Made by a program: the position numbers and the translations under genes. Below, piece after piece: positions 53,732-58,404 of a DNA stretch of 58,404 bases. The stretch's first letter is position 1, and the number at the start of each line of letters is the position of its first letter. The notes beneath the pieces are model-generated. The model was not told the origin of the DNA. It made no database searches and was given only the letters and a program-made list of their open reading frames with translations. This DNA is from Geitlerinema sp. PCC 9228. Its GTDB lineage: Bacteria > Cyanobacteriota > Cyanobacteriia > Cyanobacteriales > PCC-9228. The stretch lies in assembly GCF_001870905.1 (NCBI RefSeq), contig NZ_LNDC01000132.1, positions 1 through 58,404 on the forward strand. The letters are read 5' to 3'.

Positions 53732-54660
53732 GGGTGCCAGCGCAGATTGGCTTGGGCATTGCGCCGCCACATGTGGGGTTTAATCCGACGCAGGGCAGAC
53801 CCCCGAAAGCGCCGATCCCATTCTTCCTCAGAGATTTTGGCTAAATCTTGCAAATCCGGAGAAAGGTTATCTGGGTAGGGGTGAAAGTCTTCAATATCCG
53901 TTTCGGTGGCAAACCGAATGTTCCAAGGGCAAACATCCTGGCAAATATCGCACCCGGCGACCCAACCTTGCATGTGGGGGTGAATCTCTTCGGGGAGGGT
54001 TTCGGCGCGATTTTCAATGGTGTGGTAGGCAATGCAGCGGTTGGCGTCTACCACAAAGGGTTGGGTAATGGCATCGGTGGGGCAAGCTTCCAGACAGCGG
54101 GTGCAAGTACCGCAATGTTCCGTATGCGGCGTATCGGGTGGTAAATCCAAATTGGTTAAAATTTCCGCTAAAAACACCCAAGAACCGTATTGCCTGGTAA
54201 TTAGATTCCCGTTTTTGGCAATCCATCCCAATCCAGCACGTTCTGCCCATACTTTATCTTGGACAGGACCGGTGTCTACATAGGTGCGTACTTCGATGTC
54301 TTTCGATTGCGCGCGCAGCCAGCGTGCCATGGCTTTGAGTTTTTTACTGGCTACTTTGTGGTAATCCCTTCCCCAGGCGTAGCGGGAGATTTTGGCTTTT
54401 TGGGGATTCTCGGAATGCTGGTGGTTGGTGTAGTAGTTTAAAGCCAGCGAAATAATTGATTTTACCGATGGCATCACCAGGCGAATATTTTGGCGTTTGG
54501 GATTGGCCATCCAATCCATATCCGCCTGATATCCCTGGTTTAGCCAGGATTGTAAATGTTTTTGAACCTTTCCATCGCCATCGCTTTCTACACGGGCAAT
54601 GCCTACCAGGTGAAAGCCTTCAGCCCTGGCCTGCTCTTTGATTTGCTCTGCCGTTACCAT
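53728..54660 (-). CDS. queG: Epoxyqueuosine reductase
   Basis: A 310-residue QueG that reduces epoxyqueuosine to queuosine in tRNA, using cobalamin and two [4Fe-4S] clusters. The N-terminal cobalamin-dependent domain includes KSIISLALNYYT, RYAWGRDYHKV, TYVDTGPVQDKVWAERAGLG and GWIAKNGNLI, with the catalytic Asp in VDTGP. Cluster motifs are CGTCTRCLEACPTDA near 186 and CDICQDVCPWN near 240. The C-terminus is FRGSALRRIKPHMWRRNAQ. The length is short of forms carrying HEAT repeats, which is common. Confidence 0.96.
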   Translation of the reverse strand: MVTAEQIKEQARAEGFHLVGIARVESDGDGKVQKHLQSWLNQGYQADMDWMANPKRQNIRLVMPSVKSIISLALNYYTNHQHSENPQKAKISRYAWGRDYHKVASKKLKAMARWLRAQSKDIEVRTYVDTGPVQDKVWAERAGLGWIAKNGNLITRQYGSWVFLAEILTNLDLPPDTPHTEHCGTCTRCLEACPTDAITQPFVVDANRCIAYHTIENRAETLPEEIHPHMQGWVAGCDICQDVCPWNIRFATETDIEDFHPYPDNLSPDLQDLAKISEEEWDRRFRGSALRRIKPHMWRRNAQANLRWHP

Positions 54661-54805
54661 AAAAATCGCAGCCCTACTATAAGCTATCTTTGCTGCTATG
54701 ATATTTAAATTTTATTTGCACATCGTAAAAAAAGTTTACATAATAGGAGCAGATACTCAATCTCCTCCCAATTTTACTGTCGTTTTCTAGCTGGGGTAAA
54801 CCGCT

Positions 54806-55309
54806 ATGGCTACTACTACCAACACCAACTTCGTCAAAACCTTTGTTTCCACTACACCGGAAACCGTTAGCAACGCCATCCAACAGTTTCAACGCCTCAA
54901 AACCGACGACCAACTAGCCGCCCTCTGGTTTATTTACCTGCAAACCGGCATTTCCATCACCCCCGCCGCTCCTGGGGCTGCCCGCTTGCAATTGGCCGCT
55001 GGCTTGCTCGACCAGGTAAAAAGCATGACCCACGAGCAACAACTACAGTTTATGCGCGACCTTGCCAACCAAGTAAATACGCCAGCCACCCGCGCCTACG
55101 GAGTTCTCAGCGCCAACACCAAACTCGGCTTCTGGTATCGTTTGGCTGAATGGATGGAAGATGGCACGGTCATCCCCATGCCCCAAGGATACAAAATGTC
55201 TCCGGAAGCTTCAGCCCTTGTCTCCAAGCTGGAACAGCTAGATTTCAACCAACAAATCACCATCTTGCGTCAAGTGGTGGTGAATATGGGAGTCGATCCC
55301 CTCGCCTAA
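54806..55309 (+). CDS. Helical carotenoid protein (OCP N-terminal domain paralogue)
   Basis: A 167-residue all-helical protein matching the N-terminal domain of the orange carotenoid protein. Motifs are FQRLKTDDQLAALWFIYLQT near 28-47, GAARLQLAAGLLDQVKSMTH, LGFWYRLAEWMEDGTVIPMP near 112-131 and the QQITILRQVVVNMGVDP ending. HCPs bind a ketocarotenoid and act in singlet-oxygen or excitation quenching; which clade this is cannot be decided here. It is followed 147 bp later by a CTDH gene on the same strand, so both halves of an OCP-like system are adjacent as separate genes. No full-length OCP or FRP is in the window. Confidence 0.93.
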   Translation: MATTTNTNFVKTFVSTTPETVSNAIQQFQRLKTDDQLAALWFIYLQTGISITPAAPGAARLQLAAGLLDQVKSMTHEQQLQFMRDLANQVNTPATRAYGVLSANTKLGFWYRLAEWMEDGTVIPMPQGYKMSPEASALVSKLEQLDFNQQITILRQVVVNMGVDPLA

Positions 55310-55456
55310 AACGCTACTGCAGCCACTAGAAAATTGTTAAGGAATAAGAAAACCTTTTTGGTTTGGATTCTCCTCGACTTGCAATTTGCCGAATGTCAGG
55401 AAGTCACCTTCCTGGCATTTCCCCTTTCCCAATAGCCACAACCACCGGAATCGTAC

Positions 55457-55870
55457 ATGTCTTTTTCTCAACTTGCACAAACAGAAATTCAGATTGTTGG
55501 CGTTGACCAGCCTTTGGTCAAACGGTATTTTCAAACGTTCAATGCTGGCCATTTTGACGCCACGGCCAATTTGTTCGCCGCTCAAGGAGAACTCCATCCC
55601 CCTTTTGAAAAGCCAGTGCTGGGAAACCAAGCGATCGCTGCCTATCTCCATCGAGAAGCCCAGGGGATGAACCTCGTTCCCGAACGGGGATTTGCGGAAA
55701 CCCTAGACAACGGCGAAGTGCAAGTATATGTCCAAGGATACGTCAAAACCCCTCTGTTTGGCGTCAATGTGGGGTGGTTGTTTTTGCTAAACGCTGAAGC
55801 CAGCCAAATCCATGCCGTGGGCGTGAAACTGTTGGCCTCTTGGGAAGAACTGGCGAAACTCCCACGATAA
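55457..55870 (+). CDS. OCP C-terminal domain homologue (CTDH), NTF2 fold
   Basis: A 137-residue protein matching the C-terminal NTF2-like domain of OCP: VKRYFQTFNAGHFDATANLF near 22-41, LHPPFEKPVLGNQAIAAYL, VQVYVQGYVKTPLFGVNVGW and LFLLN with the conserved Trp. CTDHs carry carotenoids and can deliver them to HCPs. This copy has no Cys at all, so it cannot form the disulphide-linked dimers described for some CTDHs. It is probably co-transcribed with the HCP gene. Confidence 0.92.
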   Translation: MSFSQLAQTEIQIVGVDQPLVKRYFQTFNAGHFDATANLFAAQGELHPPFEKPVLGNQAIAAYLHREAQGMNLVPERGFAETLDNGEVQVYVQGYVKTPLFGVNVGWLFLLNAEASQIHAVGVKLLASWEELAKLPR

Positions 55871-55871
55871 G

Positions 55872-56306
55872 CTACGCTACGGCGTCTTGCTGCCAGGAAG
55901 ATTCCAACATCCGGCGACCCAGGTCCATATCTTTTTCGGAACACTGCCAATCGGGATGGGCTGTCATCAGCAAGCTATCCAGGGTTTCCATATCGAACAA
56001 ATGCCAAACTGGAGCACCCTGGTTCTCGGTAGCGATCGCAAAACAGTTAGAGCTAATGCAAAGTAGTTGTACCTGGCGATCGCGGTTTCCCAGTTCCATG
56101 ATTTCTCCCGATTTCAGGGCGCGGAACTGGCGCATTTTCTGCTTGAACTCCTCAAAGGAACCAGCGTTTAACCCAGGTAGTTTTACCATCCAATCGCGAT
56201 CGCCGTTAACCGCAATCCAGTAGTTGCGCAGCGGATCGATTCCTTCCAACCAGGGAAGTTCGTCATCGAGGCGATAGCGGGGGGCTAGAGGAAATAGAGG
56301 ATACAT
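55872..56306 (-). CDS. Hypothetical protein, unknown function
   Basis: A 144-residue soluble protein beginning at the ATG 56306 (MYPLFPLAPRYRLDDELPWL); the frame continues upstream to 56405 but the extension looks non-coding. Segments visible are WIAVNGDRDWMVKLPGLN, FKQKMRQFRALKSGEIMELG and ATENQGAPVWHLFDMETL. I do not recognise a family. It converges with the CTDH gene, with 1 bp between the stops. Confidence 0.65.
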   Translation of the reverse strand: MYPLFPLAPRYRLDDELPWLEGIDPLRNYWIAVNGDRDWMVKLPGLNAGSFEEFKQKMRQFRALKSGEIMELGNRDRQVQLLCISSNCFAIATENQGAPVWHLFDMETLDSLLMTAHPDWQCSEKDMDLGRRMLESSWQQDAVA

Positions 56307-56579
56307 AAGCGTTTTTTCAAACTCTACAGCCAAGTCTAGAAAAGATATATCAATTGAACACAAACAAAAATCGTAATGAGAAAACCGCAAAACCGATTTT
56401 CCCAACTTCGATTGGGCTTGGGATCGCTACCATCCCTTCCTGCCATCGGAAAAATTAAGCGGTCGATCGATAATATGAGGCAAATTTCCCGCAGAAACAA
56501 GGCAATTTAATAAAAATTAGAAAAACTGGAGGATAGCTTAATAAAAAGTAATAAATAAACCACCGGCGCGATCGCTTCC

Positions 56580-57074
56580 TCATCTGGGTTCGATTTCCCC
56601 GCGACAACGCCCTTCCTGACACCTCAGGCGCTGCTGGCGTTGGCAAGAAATCGTTTCCAAATCCGGTCTTCCCGTGAGTGGCAAGCGCCAATTTGCCCAT
56701 ATCTGGTACAACTTATTAGCAATGGGAGCGACCAGCGGCCATTTGGTAGGTGCGTAAATCCAACCCATGCCTAACGTTTTGTAAACCTGGCGAAAAACTT
56801 CCAAATCACGAACCACCGTGCCATCCGCCAAAATGGCATGGATACGCCCCATAGCCGCTTCAAAATCAACGCCACCGTGTTCGCTTGGGTCGTAGCTATC
56901 TTGAGAAATATCGACAAAAGCAACCAAACCTCGACCTCTGTCCTTCTTTTGCAAAAAGTTGACTTCTCGCATACAGAAAGGACACTCGCCATCGTACAGC
57001 AACTTAATGCGCCACGATGGGGATGCTGTCACCTGTTTGATTTGGTCTTGGTTTGGACGAGGATAGTGAGTCAC
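56580..57074 (-). CDS. DCC-family (DUF393) thiol-disulphide oxidoreductase-like protein
   Basis: A 164-residue DUF393 protein recognised by the family motif LLYDGECPFCMREVNFL near 25-41 (D-G-x-C-P-x-C) and by VFRQVYKTLGMGWIYAP near 95-110. The CxxC pair suggests redox or thioredoxin-fold chemistry, but the function is not established. Translation seems to start at GTG (57074). The C-terminus carries extra Cys residues (ISCQRQQRLRCQEGRCRGE), which could bind a metal or be disordered. It appears to be a single-gene unit. Confidence 0.82.
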   Translation of the reverse strand: MTHYPRPNQDQIKQVTASPSWRIKLLYDGECPFCMREVNFLQKKDRGRGLVAFVDISQDSYDPSEHGGVDFEAAMGRIHAILADGTVVRDLEVFRQVYKTLGMGWIYAPTKWPLVAPIANKLYQIWANWRLPLTGRPDLETISCQRQQRLRCQEGRCRGEIEPR

Positions 57075-57231
57075 GATCGTTTCCAGCAGCCAGCAAATCC
57101 GCCCCTAAAAGTATTAGGTTGGCAAACAAAAATGCAGAACTGCTTGTATTTTTTCTGCAGTATCCATGGTAACGTAATTAATTTGACAGTTGAAGGCCGC
57201 TAGATACGAGCATTGTAGAAACGCACGCTTA

Positions 57232-58320
57232 TCAATTTGGTTTGCTCTTGGTATCTTTTTTGGAATCGTCTACCGTTTCCTGCAATTTCTCTTTTTCCGG
57301 AATGCCTTCAGTCGCGTAATCAACCCGTAAAGAACGCCACAAGCCATAGGCTGCCACCAACAAGAAAATCGACATCGGCAATCGGTGTAGTTAGCGAGGC
57401 CGTACGTAAAGCTTGCAAACCGCCAAAATACAACAAAGTCCCGGCTACCGTACCTTCAGCCAAAGCCCAAAACAGGCGTTGAACCTTAGGAGGATTGGGA
57501 TGCCCTCCCGAAGTTACCATATCGTCTACCAGCGAACCAGAATCAGAGGAAGTAACGAAAAACACAATCGTCAGAATTGTAGACAATCCCCAAGTTAACA
57601 GGTGCCAAGGAAGATTTTCCAAGACAGCAAACATAGCCAAGGCTTGGTTTTGCTGAATTTGCTCGGTGACACCTCCCGGACCGTACAATTGTTGGTACAA
57701 ACCAGTTCCCCCCATAGCAGAAAACCAGAGAAAACCGCTGAGACTGGGAACTAAAAGGTTGGTAGCGATGAACGAACGGATGGTACGCCCTTTAGAAATG
57801 CGAGCCACAAAAACCCCGACAAAAGGCGACCAAGAAATCCACCAGCTCCAGTAGAATAAAGTCCAGTTGGCTTGCCATTCGTCTTCGGGTCCGGGATTGA
57901 TATGAAAGCTAGTGAACGGTAGGTTTTGCAAGTAGTAGCCCAAGCCGTCGGTAAAAACTTCTAGGATGAATACAGTGGGTCCGGTGACCAGAACAAAAGC
58001 AAAGATAACAATGGTTAGACCGATATTAAATCGGCTCAGAAATTGAATGCCTCGGTGAATGCCAGAAACGACAGAAATAGTGGCTACAGCGGTAATGGCA
58101 GCAATCAGCAGTAGCTGGGGTTGCGTTCCTTGCGGCATACCAAAGATAACACTTAATCCGGCGTTGACCTGTTTGGAACCTAATCCCAAAGAGGTAGCCA
58201 CACCGAATAGCGTTCCTACCGTACACAGCACATCTACGGCATGACCGGGAGCGCCGCGAATTCCGTTGCCTAATAGAGGGTATAATAGCGATCGCGGTGC
58301 TAGGGGCAGACCGTGGCGAA
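57232..58320 (-). pseudogene. BCCT-family betaine/choline transporter, truncated and frameshifted
   Basis: The minus strand encodes the middle and C-terminal part of a BCCT transporter: RHGLPLAPRSLLYPLLGN and GAPGHAVDVLCTVGTLFGVA, then the Trp-rich helix FYWSWWISWSPFVGVFVARI, then FLWFSAMGGTGLY. Two lesions are visible. At the 5' side homology stops at about 58320, where an IS-like end begins, so the first membrane helices are missing. Near 57376 one extra base shifts the frame: PIA should continue MSIFLLVAAYGLWRSLRVDY and on to a stop at 57232-57234. The open frame instead ends early at 57320. Intact BCCT proteins import glycine betaine or choline for osmoprotection. Confidence 0.8.
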
Positions 58321-58404
58321 AGTCAGCACCCCCGGCTGAAGCACGGGGGCTTCATGCCTCCAGCTTCAGGTAGCTGACCAGCCTAAGCCCTTTGGGGGCT
58401 ACGT
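58321..58404. mobile_element. IS200/IS605-like terminus, running off the window
   Basis: It begins GTCAGCACCCCCGGCTGAAG with the hairpin CCCCCGGCTGAAGCACGGGGG, followed by GGCTTCATGCC and further short stems. This resembles the hairpin-ended termini of IS200/IS605-type elements. It abuts the point where the BCCT gene loses its 5' part. No transposase is visible in the window. Confidence 0.5.

Overview
The window is cyanobacterial chromosomal DNA. The palindrome GCGATCGC (HIP1) recurs throughout, and the window also holds paired carotenoid-protein genes (an HCP and a CTDH), a PedR-type regulator and PEP-CTERM proteins. I cannot name the genus. No rRNA, tRNA or CRISPR array was recognised.

Layout. 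0.1-8.6 kb: two family-4 glycosyltransferases, a NACHT-type membrane NTPase, a SnoaL-like protein, a LysR regulator divergent from a wrecked pirin gene, a secreted CAP protein and a small membrane protein. 8.6-42.4 kb: a nearly self-contained iron-siderophore island. A leftward unit encodes a TonB-dependent receptor with an AMIN domain, a ferrisiderophore-binding lipoprotein, an MFS exporter and a sucrase/ferredoxin-like protein. Divergent from it, four rightward megasynthase genes read FAAL-ACP-C-TauD / C-like(interface)-A(Asp)-PCP / C-A-PCP / KS-AT-KR-ACP. Then come a PiuC-type 2OG-Fe(II) oxygenase, an RTX-like protein with long Gly-Glu-Xaa tracts, a type II thioesterase, a leftward unit exbB-exbD-FecCD-FecCD-FecE, and a divergent tonB. 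42.4-58.4 kb: a DUF429 protein, two PEP-CTERM genes (one truncated), a receiver protein, argS, a PedR-like regulator, purH, priA, a GNAT enzyme, queG, the HCP/CTDH pair, a DCC-family protein, and a betaine/choline transporter pseudogene that ends at an IS200/IS605-like terminus at the window edge.

How the genes work together. The assembly line should load a fatty acid on the FAAL, condense it with aspartate (A-domain code read as DLTKIGHIGK, one position from the Asp code), and hydroxylate that aspartate with the fused TauD domain. A second residue and one reduced malonyl unit would follow. This matches the known cyanobacterial class of beta-hydroxyaspartate lipopeptide siderophores (cyanochelins). 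Export would be by the MFS protein. Uptake would use the receptor powered by TonB-ExbBD, then the binding lipoprotein and the FecCD/FecE transporter. A good Fur-box match lies in the divergent receptor/synthetase promoter region.

The most unusual structure is a swarm of short dispersed repeats inside the megasynthase genes. Twelve copies of a GCTTCGACAAGCTCAGCACAAG-type repeat and several GTAGGGGC palindromes are translated in frame. A MITE-like element supplies the first residues of the siderophore-binding lipoprotein.
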